Positions 20,245 to 27,781 of a stretch of 64,000 nucleotides of DNA are shown here, piece by piece. The notes below the pieces were generated by a model. The model saw only the letters and a list, made by a program, of their open reading frames with translations, ran no database searches and was not told the DNA's origin. A program made the position numbers and the translations under genes. Every line of letters begins with the position of its first letter. The stretch's first letter is position 1. The stretch is from Cognatundibacterium crateris (GTDB lineage: Bacteria; Pseudomonadota; Gammaproteobacteria; Burkholderiales; Burkholderiaceae_D), in NCBI RefSeq assembly GCF_010078235.1, contig NZ_JAABOS010000003.1:1-64000 (forward strand), written 5' to 3'.

Positions 20245-20985
20245 CTATACATCCTCATCCTGTAGCAACTGCTGTAACCGTCTCGGGTAGTGATTCAGAA
20301 AATCCCGCGTCACCGCATAGTGCTCAGTGTCTTCGTAAGCGACTTCGCTGATGCCACTGCGGTCGAACTGGAAAATTGTGGCATGTGGATACGACAGCAG
20401 GATTGGCGAATGGGTGGCGATGATGAATTGCGACTGATCCTCGACCAGCTGGTGTATCGCACTCAGCGCCGCGAGCTGGCGGTTAGGCGATAAAGCAGCT
20501 TCCGGTTCGTCCAGCAGATAAATCCCATTACCCTTCAGTTTATTAAGTAGTACCGCCATAAACGCTTCGCCGTGCGACTGGGTATGCAAAGACTTGCCGC
20601 CATATTCGCCCAGATAGCTGAGTTCATCCATATAGGTCGCCACATTGAAAAAACTTTCAGCCCGCAGAAAGTAACCATCGCGCGGCACCGGCACACCACG
20701 CGCCAGCCGCAACTTTTCGTGCAGCGAAGAGACCGACTCTGCGGTGCGGAACTGCACATTGCGGGTACCGCCCTCAGGACCGAATCCCAGCGCCAGCGCA
20801 ATCGCATCCAGCACAGTGGACTTACCGCTGCCATTCTCACCGACAAAGAAACTCACATTCGGATGAAAGCGGATATTCGCAAGCTCGCGTACTGCGGGTA
20901 TGCAATACGGATAGCTGGCAAAGTCCGGATCGACATCGGGTCGTAAGCCTGCCTGTCTCAGATAGGGTTGTTGGCGTCTGGCCAT
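20245..20985 (-). CDS. AAA-family ATPase (COG3910-like)
   Basis: A 246-residue ABC/SMC-type ATPase without membrane segments. Walker A is GENGSGKST (about residues 49-57). The Walker B region is IYLLDEPEAALSP with the ABC-type DEPE, and a switch histidine lies in IIATHSPILLSYP. There is no long coiled coil and no fused nuclease domain, so it is a compact stand-alone ATPase. Homologues of this type are scattered, and their role is not known. It sits between the toxin-antitoxin remnant and an AT-rich orphan gene in a small accessory patch. Confidence 0.85.
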   Translation of the reverse strand: MARRQQPYLRQAGLRPDVDPDFASYPYCIPAVRELANIRFHPNVSFFVGENGSGKSTVLDAIALALGFGPEGGTRNVQFRTAESVSSLHEKLRLARGVPVPRDGYFLRAESFFNVATYMDELSYLGEYGGKSLHTQSHGEAFMAVLLNKLKGNGIYLLDEPEAALSPNRQLAALSAIHQLVEDQSQFIIATHSPILLSYPHATIFQFDRSGISEVAYEDTEHYAVTRDFLNHYPRRLQQLLQDEDV

Positions 20986-21125
20986 ATCAGCCTCAGCAAA
21001 TGATGCGCGGCGCGCATCTGGGTTGTTGGGGGTGCAATAGATCTAATTGTGGATCGCGAGAAATTTGGGTTGACTTACATAAAGCCAACCGTATGCTTTT
21101 ATTTTAAGTAATCTGTTTTTTGGGC

Positions 21126-21857
21126 CTACTTTAAACGAACTACCGTAGATATTGGATAACAAACATCAGCTTCACTTTGTCTTAAAAATGCTCTTACTCC
21201 ATCTGTTGAAGTCATAAATTCTGGTTCGACAACATTAATTGAATAATCCCAATCACCACAGATCAATCCAGATGAATCAATGAATGCTGTTTTGTTCTCA
21301 TTGTTCGCTTTATACACAATTGCATAAATTATTTTTTCATTGCTATAGACGACACCGTTAAATGTCATTGTTGTTTTACTGGCTAATTTAAGATGACTAA
21401 ATTTCTCAATAAATTTTACTTTTGGAATTGGAAATTTTTTGCATTTAATAATGTCGCCAGATGTCACCAAATAAACATCTAACTTGCCATTAAGAAGAAA
21501 AAGTGGATCTGGCTCCCATAAGCTGCCATTTACGTACAGTGATGAATAAGGGTCAGCTGGAACTGAAATTGTTTCTAACGGTTTGAGAACAAGAGGTGGG
21601 TCACATTTTTGGATAATTAAAGCAATATCATTATTTAAAACAGCACTAATTTCGAATATCGTAACGGGTCTGTCTTTATGATTAGCCAAAACAATGTTTG
21701 TAAACTGATTGGCACTAATACGATTCGATTTATGTTCAACAGAACATGAAACATTCGTACCAAATTTTTTCCACGTGAGATAAAAAGTAAGAGGGAAAAT
21801 TACCAGCCCGGGAACTATTTTCAGAAATTCTTGAAATGAAAATACGAGATCACACAT
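21126..21857 (-). CDS. hypothetical membrane-anchored protein
   Basis: A 243-residue protein that I do not recognise. Residues ~8-28 (FLKIVPGLVIFPLTFYLTW) form one likely N-terminal membrane helix; the rest is a soluble beta-rich region that starts with an immunoglobulin-like pattern (NIVLANHKDRPVTIFEISAV). The gene is visibly more AT-rich than its neighbours and uses A/T-ending codons, which suggests recent acquisition. No ribosome binding site stands out. It has no partner gene in the same orientation close by. Confidence 0.65.
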   Translation of the reverse strand: MCDLVFSFQEFLKIVPGLVIFPLTFYLTWKKFGTNVSCSVEHKSNRISANQFTNIVLANHKDRPVTIFEISAVLNNDIALIIQKCDPPLVLKPLETISVPADPYSSLYVNGSLWEPDPLFLLNGKLDVYLVTSGDIIKCKKFPIPKVKFIEKFSHLKLASKTTMTFNGVVYSNEKIIYAIVYKANNENKTAFIDSSGLICGDWDYSINVVEPEFMTSTDGVRAFLRQSEADVCYPISTVVRLK

Positions 21858-22254
21858 GTTTAAATACTCACAAAATTTATGAAAAAACCAAAGAATTTTA
21901 AATTGTTATACAACAATTAATCTCAAATTTCATTAGAGCAGAAAAATCAACTCTATTACGCGGTAGCAAACGCCACACAAAACCAAGTCAAAATGTAAAT
22001 AACTTTTCTTTTTTTCTTTACGCACGTAAGGATATCTGTCAAATTTCATCCTTTACCGGAACTTTTCCTGCGGCGGCGGGTCTGGAAACCGGGTTCTGAC
22101 ATGATCTCAGGATGGGCAAGTGTGTGGTGTTGTTGCCGTCCTGCATAATTAAGAGCAGAGTACAGCGTGCTGCATTGGCGTCTGTCGCGCTGCCCCACCG
22201 CAATCGGCTGGCCTCAGGATGGGGCCGGGCTGTTGACCACTGACGGAGAAAAAG
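21858..22254. other. divergent intergenic region
   Basis: The first ~170 bases are AT-rich and belong compositionally with the orphan gene; the rest is GC-rich and leads into the S46 peptidase. The word CTCAGGATGGG occurs twice (about 22106 and 22213). I see no RNA gene or protein frame. Confidence 0.5.
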
Positions 22255-24414
22255 TTGAAACAATCGTATGCATGGAGTCTGGCACTGGCCGGACTGACTT
22301 TGGCCAGCAGCCCGCTGGTACTGGCGGATGAAGGACAATGGCAGCCGCATCAGTTGCCGCAATTGAAGGCAGAACTGAAGCGTATCGGTATCGCCATTCC
22401 GGCTGAAAAACTGGCGGATTTGTCCAAACATCCGATGACGGCGATCGTTTCGCTGGGTGGTTGCTCGGCGTCGTTTGTGTCGCCAACCGGTCTGGTGGTG
22501 ACCAATCATCACTGCGCGTATGGCGCGGTACAGCGCAATTCCAGCGCAGAAAAAAACTATATCGCCAATGGCTTCCTGGCGAAATCACCGGCTCAGGAAT
22601 TACCGGCCGGTCCGGATTCGCGCATGTATATCACCGACAAGGTGGAGAATGTGACGGAACAAATCATGCGCGGCATCACGCCTGCCATGAGCGGCAAGCA
22701 AAGACATGAGCATGTGGAAAACCGCATCAAAAACCTGATCGCGGAATGTGAACAGGCAGATGGAAAAAACCAGGCCTACCGCTGCTCTATCCCTAGTTTT
22801 CACCGTGGGCTGGAGTACTACCGTATCCGTCAGATGATGATACGTGATGTGCGTCTGGTGTATGCACCTTCGGACAAGATAGGCAATTACGGTGGTGAGG
22901 TGGATAACTTTGAATGGCCACGTCACACCGGCGACTATGCCTTCCTGCGCGCCTATGTAGGCAAGGATGGCCGCCCGGCTGATCCATCGCCCGACAATGT
23001 GCCATATCAGTCTAAAGATTTTCTGACGGTCTCGGCTCAGGGTCTGAAAAATGGCGATCCTATTCTGCTGGCGGGCTATCCTGGCCTCACCAGCCGTTAC
23101 AAGCTGCCGGAAGAAATCCGTTATGCGCGCGATGTCAGCTATCCGGCCCGCGCATTTGAATCGCGTTCCGATATTTCCGTGATCGAGGCGGCCACCGCAG
23201 GCAATGCTGAAGGCAAAGTGCGCTATGCGAGCGTGGTCAAGGGCATACAAAATCGCTTGAAAAAAACCGAGGGTTTGCTGGCTGGTTTTGCACGTAAAGA
23301 TATCGCTGCCATCAAGGATGCGCAGGATGCAGAATTCCGCAGCTGGGTGGCGCAGCATTATGCCGATAAAGACTTCCTCAAAGATCTGGATGCGGTGATC
23401 GCCAGCGATATGGCACTGACCGAAGAAGAGTTTGCCTATAGCGTGGCCACTAACAGCGATTTGCTGAAAAGCGCACGCACGCTGTACCGTCTGGCACTGG
23501 AAAACCAAAAACCGGACGCGGAACGCAAAGCTGGCTTCCAGCAGCGTGACCTGCCTTTCATCACAGCGCGTCTGAGCCGTCTGGAGCAATCCTATCTGCC
23601 GAACGTGGATCAGGCCCGCTTCACGGCTGGCTTACAACGCTATAACAAACTGGCTGCCAAAACCCATCCGCAGGGTCTGGATGTGTTGCTGCCTTTGCCG
23701 GAATCGGTGTCTGCGTTTTATCCTATGACGGAACTGGGTGATACCGCAAAACGCCTGGCCTGGCTGAAAAAAGATGCGGCAGAATTCCGCGCTTCCCAGG
23801 ATGCCTTTATCCATCTGGCCGTCAAATTGCATGACATCGGTATGCAACTCGAAGATCGTCGTCAGGAAGTCGATGGCAATCTGGAGCGTGTGATTCCAAA
23901 GTATATGCAGGCTGTGATCGCCTGGAAGCAATCCCAGGGCAAGCCGGTGTATCCGGATGCGAACTCCACGTTGCGTGTGACTTACGGCACCGTGGCACCA
24001 TACAGCCCGCGCGATGGCGTGACTAAGGGCCCGTTCACGACCGTGGAAGGGATCGCCGAAAAACACACAGGCAAAACGCCTTTCATCGCACCGGACAATT
24101 TGCTGGCAGCGATTAAAGACAAGCGCTACGGTGTGTATAAAGACCCGGTGCTGGGTACGGTACCGGTGAATTTCCTGTCCAGTGCGGATACCACCGGTGG
24201 CAATTCCGGTTCTGCGGTGCTGAATAAAAACGGCGAGCTGATCGGTCTGAATTTCGATTCCACGTATGAATCGATCACCAAGGACTGGTACTTCGACAGC
24301 GCCATCACCCGCGCCATCCATGTGGATATCCGCTACATGCTGTGGGTCATGCAGGAAGTCGATCATGCCGACAATCTGCTCAAGGAAATGCGTATCCGCT
24401 ATCCGGCAAAATAA
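22255..24414 (+). CDS. S46-family dipeptidyl-peptidase (DPP7/DPP11-like)
   Basis: A secreted serine exopeptidase of 719 residues that releases dipeptides from peptide N-termini. The start is TTG, chosen because a GGAGA ribosome binding site lies just upstream and a signal peptide follows (MKQSYAWSLALAGLTLASS..., cleavage near VLA-DE). The catalytic triad aligns by position with the Porphyromonas enzymes: H85 in TNHHC, D227 in RHTGDYAF and S651 in GGNSGS. The substrate-selecting residue, 18 after the serine, is S669 (LNFDS), where DPP7 has Gly and DPP11 has Arg. This is a monocistronic gene with its own terminator; it probably feeds on extracellular protein in the periplasm. Confidence 0.93.
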   Translation: MKQSYAWSLALAGLTLASSPLVLADEGQWQPHQLPQLKAELKRIGIAIPAEKLADLSKHPMTAIVSLGGCSASFVSPTGLVVTNHHCAYGAVQRNSSAEKNYIANGFLAKSPAQELPAGPDSRMYITDKVENVTEQIMRGITPAMSGKQRHEHVENRIKNLIAECEQADGKNQAYRCSIPSFHRGLEYYRIRQMMIRDVRLVYAPSDKIGNYGGEVDNFEWPRHTGDYAFLRAYVGKDGRPADPSPDNVPYQSKDFLTVSAQGLKNGDPILLAGYPGLTSRYKLPEEIRYARDVSYPARAFESRSDISVIEAATAGNAEGKVRYASVVKGIQNRLKKTEGLLAGFARKDIAAIKDAQDAEFRSWVAQHYADKDFLKDLDAVIASDMALTEEEFAYSVATNSDLLKSARTLYRLALENQKPDAERKAGFQQRDLPFITARLSRLEQSYLPNVDQARFTAGLQRYNKLAAKTHPQGLDVLLPLPESVSAFYPMTELGDTAKRLAWLKKDAAEFRASQDAFIHLAVKLHDIGMQLEDRRQEVDGNLERVIPKYMQAVIAWKQSQGKPVYPDANSTLRVTYGTVAPYSPRDGVTKGPFTTVEGIAEKHTGKTPFIAPDNLLAAIKDKRYGVYKDPVLGTVPVNFLSSADTTGGNSGSAVLNKNGELIGLNFDSTYESITKDWYFDSAITRAIHVDIRYMLWVMQEVDHADNLLKEMRIRYPAK

Positions 24415-24424
24415 GTCGTTCGGT

Positions 24425-24470
24425 CTTCAGAAAACTTCAGAAGACTTCAGAAGACTTGAAGTAACTTGAA
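24425..24470 (+). repeat. short direct repeat, ACTTCAGAAG type
   Basis: The unit CTTCAGAAgA occurs about three times in tandem, decaying to CTTGAAGTAACTTGAAAG, between the peptidase stop and its terminator. It is a simple low-complexity repeat. Confidence 0.6.
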
Positions 24471-24474
24471 AGAG

Positions 24475-24510
24475 CGTGGTTCCTGTTCACACAGGGACCA
24501 CGTTTTTTTT
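24475..24510 (+). terminator. Rho-independent terminator of S46 peptidase
   Basis: Stem CGTGGTTCCTG / CAGGGACCACG (one mismatch) with a six-base loop, followed by eight T residues. Confidence 0.9.
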
Positions 24511-24547
24511 GTACAGACTACACTGAAAAGCTGCAGTCAAAAACCAA

Positions 24548-24724
24548 GGTCCGCATCCTTATTGGGCTGCAGCCCGAAAAACGGCTGCACGCCTTATTCC
24601 ATGCGGACTTTTGTTTTGTATGTTGCATCATTTAGCTGAACAATCAGTTCAACAATCAGCGCAACATGCAGACCTGGCCAGCCTGCTCAGCCAGCAGCGC
24701 CAGCAATCTTGCTGAGGCTAAGTG
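24548..24724 (+). promoter_or_regulatory. structured leader upstream of dbpA
   Basis: Three consecutive inverted repeats fill the gap before dbpA. The first pairs GTCCGCAT (24549-24556) with ATGCGGAC (24601-24608), encloses GGGCTGCAGCCC, and is followed by CTTTTGTTTTG. The second pairs ATGTTGC (24620-24626) with GCAACAT (24661-24667) around TGAAC / GTTCA. The third pairs AGCC..TCAGC with GCTGAGGCT near 24680-24720. They could form a folded 5' leader controlling the helicase gene, but no known RNA family is recognised. Confidence 0.4.
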
Positions 24725-24791
24725 GGCCTACATCGCCTACAATACGGCTTCCGGCGGGCGGTTTGCCTGCTCACTTCTGTAAAGCCACACC

Positions 24792-26177
24792 ATGTCTGAT
24801 ACCCTCTCTTTTTCCTCCCTCCCCTTAGCGCCTGCGCTGCTGGATAATCTGGCCAGTCTTGGCTATCAGCAGATGACGCCGATTCAGGCTGCCAGTCTGC
24901 CCATCATCCTGCAGCAACGCGATCTGATTGCGCAAGCCAAAACCGGCAGCGGTAAAACTGCTGCATTCGGACTGGGGATGCTGGCGAAGCTGAATCCCAC
25001 TTACTTTGCGGTACAGGGACTGGTGATTTGCCCGACGCGCGAGCTGGCCGACCAGGTCGCCAATGAATTACGCCGTCTGGCGCGCCGTATCGAAAACGTC
25101 AAAATCGTGACCTTGTGCGGCGGCACACCGATGCGGCCGCAAATGGCTTCTTTGGAATTTGGTGCTCACATCGTGGTCGGCACACCGGGCCGCCTGATCG
25201 ATCACATCAGCCGCGGCAGCCTGCAACTGAATGCGGTGCAAACTCTGGTCCTGGATGAGGCCGACCGCATGGTGGATATGGGCTTCTACGATGATATTTA
25301 CGAGATCGTCGGCGCCTGTTCACCACGCCGTCAAACCCTGCTGTTTTCTGCCACCTATCCGGATGATATCCGTGCCGCCAGCGAGCAATTGCTGCGCGAT
25401 CCGGAAGAGATACAGATCGAGGCGCAGCACAGCAGCAATCAGATCGAACAGCATTTTTTCCATGTCAGTCAGGAAGGCCGCAATCAGGCGGTCGCACGCC
25501 TGTTACTGCATTACCAGCCCAGCTCCAGCATCGCATTCTGTAATACCAAAATCCATTGCCGCGAACTGACAGAAGAATTGAATGCCCAGGGCATCAGCGC
25601 ACTGGCGCTGCATGGCGACATGGAACAACGCGACCGCGATGAAGTGCTGATACGCTTTGCCAATCAAAGCTGCTCGGTGCTGGTGGCGACCGATGTGGCG
25701 GCACGCGGACTGGATATTCAAAATCTGGGCGCCGTCATCAATGTCGATATTTCCAAAGACAGCGAAGTACACATCCACCGCATAGGACGTACCGGGCGCG
25801 CCGGAGAGCAAGGACTGGCGCTGAGTCTGGCCACCTCTGGTGAAAAAAAATGGGTCAGGCTGATCGAAGAATATTCAGGTATCAGCGCGCAATGGCTGGA
25901 ACTGGACAGTCTCAGCGATGCGACTGAGAGTCTGCTGCAGGCACCGATGATGACGATCTGCATCCAGGGCGGTAAGAAAGACAAGCTGCGTCCCGGCGAT
26001 CTGTTAGGTGCCTTGTGTGCGGATCTGGGTTTGCAAAAAGCCCAGGTCGGTAAAATCAATGTGTCTGAATTCGTGACCTATGTGGCGATAGAACGCGCCA
26101 TCGCCCACGACACGCTGCAGCGTTTATCACGCAGCCAGATCAAGGGCCGTCAATTCAAAATGCGCATGATAGACTAA
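24792..26177 (+). CDS. dbpA: ATP-dependent RNA helicase DbpA
   Basis: DEAD-box helicase for late 23S rRNA maturation, 461 residues. RecA-like core 1 contains the Q motif, AKTGSGKTA, PTRELADQV, GTPGRLIDH, DEAD and SAT. Core 2 contains VATDVAARGLDIQNL and HRIGRTGRAG. The last ~75 residues (MTICIQGGKKDKLRPGDLLG ... AIERAIAHDTLQRL) form the DbpA-type RNA-binding domain that recognises hairpin 92 of 23S rRNA, which separates it from RhlE or SrmB. It converges with the nat gene, and the two stop codons overlap by four bases. Confidence 0.96.
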   Translation: MSDTLSFSSLPLAPALLDNLASLGYQQMTPIQAASLPIILQQRDLIAQAKTGSGKTAAFGLGMLAKLNPTYFAVQGLVICPTRELADQVANELRRLARRIENVKIVTLCGGTPMRPQMASLEFGAHIVVGTPGRLIDHISRGSLQLNAVQTLVLDEADRMVDMGFYDDIYEIVGACSPRRQTLLFSATYPDDIRAASEQLLRDPEEIQIEAQHSSNQIEQHFFHVSQEGRNQAVARLLLHYQPSSSIAFCNTKIHCRELTEELNAQGISALALHGDMEQRDRDEVLIRFANQSCSVLVATDVAARGLDIQNLGAVINVDISKDSEVHIHRIGRTGRAGEQGLALSLATSGEKKWVRLIEEYSGISAQWLELDSLSDATESLLQAPMMTICIQGGKKDKLRPGDLLGALCADLGLQKAQVGKINVSEFVTYVAIERAIAHDTLQRLSRSQIKGRQFKMRMID

Positions 26178-26992
26178 GGCGAAGATGCAGACTCAGCCTG
26201 GGCATGGACGCGGGCCCGGAACGGCGGCAGCTGCTGCGCTGACATCCCCATCTTCTGCTGTAACAGTGCATGGTATTCGGCCTCGCTGTCTATGCTGTGC
26301 ACGCTGCGTTTGCCATGTTGGGTCACGATCATTTTCTGATCAGCGATGCTGATGCGGCCGTCTGCAGTCGGCAATGAGCAGATGGTCTTTTGCGTGAAAT
26401 GTGAGTTTGGCGAAGTCTGCTGATAAGCGAACATGGGCAGGAAATCGTCAAGCTGAAACGCCTGAGTCTGAAAGCGGTACTGTGGTGTGGCGGCATGTCC
26501 GGCTTTCTGCTGCAGCAGTATCCAGTCAGCGCCATCAGCCTCGCAGCGATACGTGACACCCAGCTCCTGATTCCCCGCGCCAGCAGGCAGTAAAGGCTGG
26601 CGAAAGCTGTCGCCAAATCCGACATCTGCGATCCAGCATTGCGCCTCCAGCTGCACGGCCAACAGCATGTGGTCAAATTCCGGTCCATAGGCTTTGCCAT
26701 CCCACACCCGTGCCGACCAGAAGCGGGTCTGAAAACCCAGAGTCTGTAATAACCAGGAAAACGCCAGATTCAGTTCGTAGCAAAAGCCACCGCGCCGGCG
26801 CAGCAGAATTTTTTCCAGCAAGGCGTCCTGCTCCAGGCTGATGGGCAGACCGGCACGGATGTCCAGATTTTCAAATGGAATCTGCATCAGATGCGCCAGA
26901 TGCAGCGTGCGCAAACCCTGCAGATCGGGCGGCGGCGCCTGATCCAGCTGCAGACGTTGCAAATACAATCCAGTGTGATATGGACTTAACAT
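26174..26992 (-). CDS. nat: arylamine N-acetyltransferase
   Basis: Acetyl-CoA-dependent acetylation of arylamines or hydrazines. From the start at 26992 the protein is 272 residues, and the catalytic triad falls at C71 (RRGGFCYELN), H108 (EFDHML) and D123 (ADVGFGDS), essentially the standard C69/H107/D122 spacing. That start also has an AAGGGGGT ribosome binding site; the ATG five codons upstream has none. All active-site residues are present. It converges on dbpA. The physiological substrate cannot be inferred here. Confidence 0.95.
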   Translation of the reverse strand: MLSPYHTGLYLQRLQLDQAPPPDLQGLRTLHLAHLMQIPFENLDIRAGLPISLEQDALLEKILLRRRGGFCYELNLAFSWLLQTLGFQTRFWSARVWDGKAYGPEFDHMLLAVQLEAQCWIADVGFGDSFRQPLLPAGAGNQELGVTYRCEADGADWILLQQKAGHAATPQYRFQTQAFQLDDFLPMFAYQQTSPNSHFTQKTICSLPTADGRISIADQKMIVTQHGKRSVHSIDSEAEYHALLQQKMGMSAQQLPPFRARVHAQAESASSP

Positions 26993-27052
26993 CCTTACCC
27001 CCTTCATAGAAACTGTCTGATTTTTTCTGGTATCTTTGGTCGCTGCTACATC

Positions 27053-27454
27053 TCAGGACTGACCGATAAAACCAAGTCGGCGAAAGCGCAGTGCGGACCA
27101 GTCTTCATCAAAAGCGACCTGACGCACCGTATCCCAGCCCGCCGCCCGCAGGCTGTCCCAGCCATGATCCCGGCTCAGCTCACCTGCATACAAAGCTGAA
27201 CTCTTTTTAGGATAGACCATCCATAAAATCGCATCACCTTCTGCCTGCGGCAGGATAGCGCTCAGTGCCTGCTCCAGACGCTGCCGGGTCGCCGCGAATA
27301 CGATGAAAAACCGCGCAGGCTGCAGCGCTTCCACTTGCAATAGGCAGGGATGAGCGGCAGGTATATCCAGCAGCGCCAGCTGGGCTGCATCCGCGTGCAG
27401 AATCACAGTCGGCACCTGCTGTTTCCAGTTGAGTTTTTTCAGCAGCGTATGCAT
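27053..27454 (-). CDS. DUF3052-like small protein
   Basis: A 133-residue cytoplasmic protein with a Rossmann-like alternation of strands and helices (TVILHADAAQLALLDIPAAH, ARFFIVFAATRQ, DAILWMVYPKKSS) and a C-terminal RQVAFDEDWSALRFRR. This pattern resembles DUF3052 proteins; no catalytic residues are known. The sequence just upstream of its start is the 71-base repeat shared with the autotransporter terminator, so its promoter lies in or beyond that repeat. Confidence 0.65.
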   Translation of the reverse strand: MHTLLKKLNWKQQVPTVILHADAAQLALLDIPAAHPCLLQVEALQPARFFIVFAATRQRLEQALSAILPQAEGDAILWMVYPKKSSALYAGELSRDHGWDSLRAAGWDTVRQVAFDEDWSALRFRRLGFIGQS

Positions 27455-27463
27455 GCTTGTCCT

Positions 27464-27534
27464 TGTTGGCGAACGATGTCAGCACTACAGTGCCATAGCA
27501 CCAAAAAAAACACCAGCCCGTGAGCTGGTGTTTT
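27464..27534 (-). repeat. 71-bp repeat, copy A, with terminator
   Basis: This 71-base segment is identical to 36844-36914. It contains the hairpin ACACCAGC / GCTGGTGT flanked by T-runs, which on the minus strand ends in eight T residues, so it acts as the terminator of the autotransporter remnant. On the other side it runs up to the start of the DUF3052-like gene. Confidence 0.95.
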
Positions 27535-27561
27535 GTCTGACACGGCACGGTTCAGACCAGA

Positions 27562-27650
27562 TCATAATCCGAAGCGCAGATCTACATTGAAGCTGTTTGC
27601 ACGATAAGCGCGTGCGCCCATCGGTCCCAGCCAGCTCATATAATGGTGGA
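27562..27650 (-). pseudogene. 3' remnant of an autotransporter gene
   Basis: The minus strand encodes SWLGPMGARAYRANSFNVDL then RFGL and a stop, clearly related to the last strand of the intact autotransporter at 36930 (SWLGSMGAHTYRANSFRVDF, RLGF). Upstream the frame degrades within ~12 codons to a stop. Only the last ~30 codons of a beta-barrel gene survive. The coding part differs from the intact copy at many bases, while the adjacent terminator is identical. Confidence 0.8.
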
Positions 27651-27781
27651 CTAACACAATAGCCAAGCAATCGCTCTAGCCCAGCCCTGTCATAAAAAAT
27701 GTATTTACTGGAATATCTTGAATCGCCATCCTGCGAATTCTCATCAAGTACCGATTTGAACAGAATGAGTACGATTCCAAC

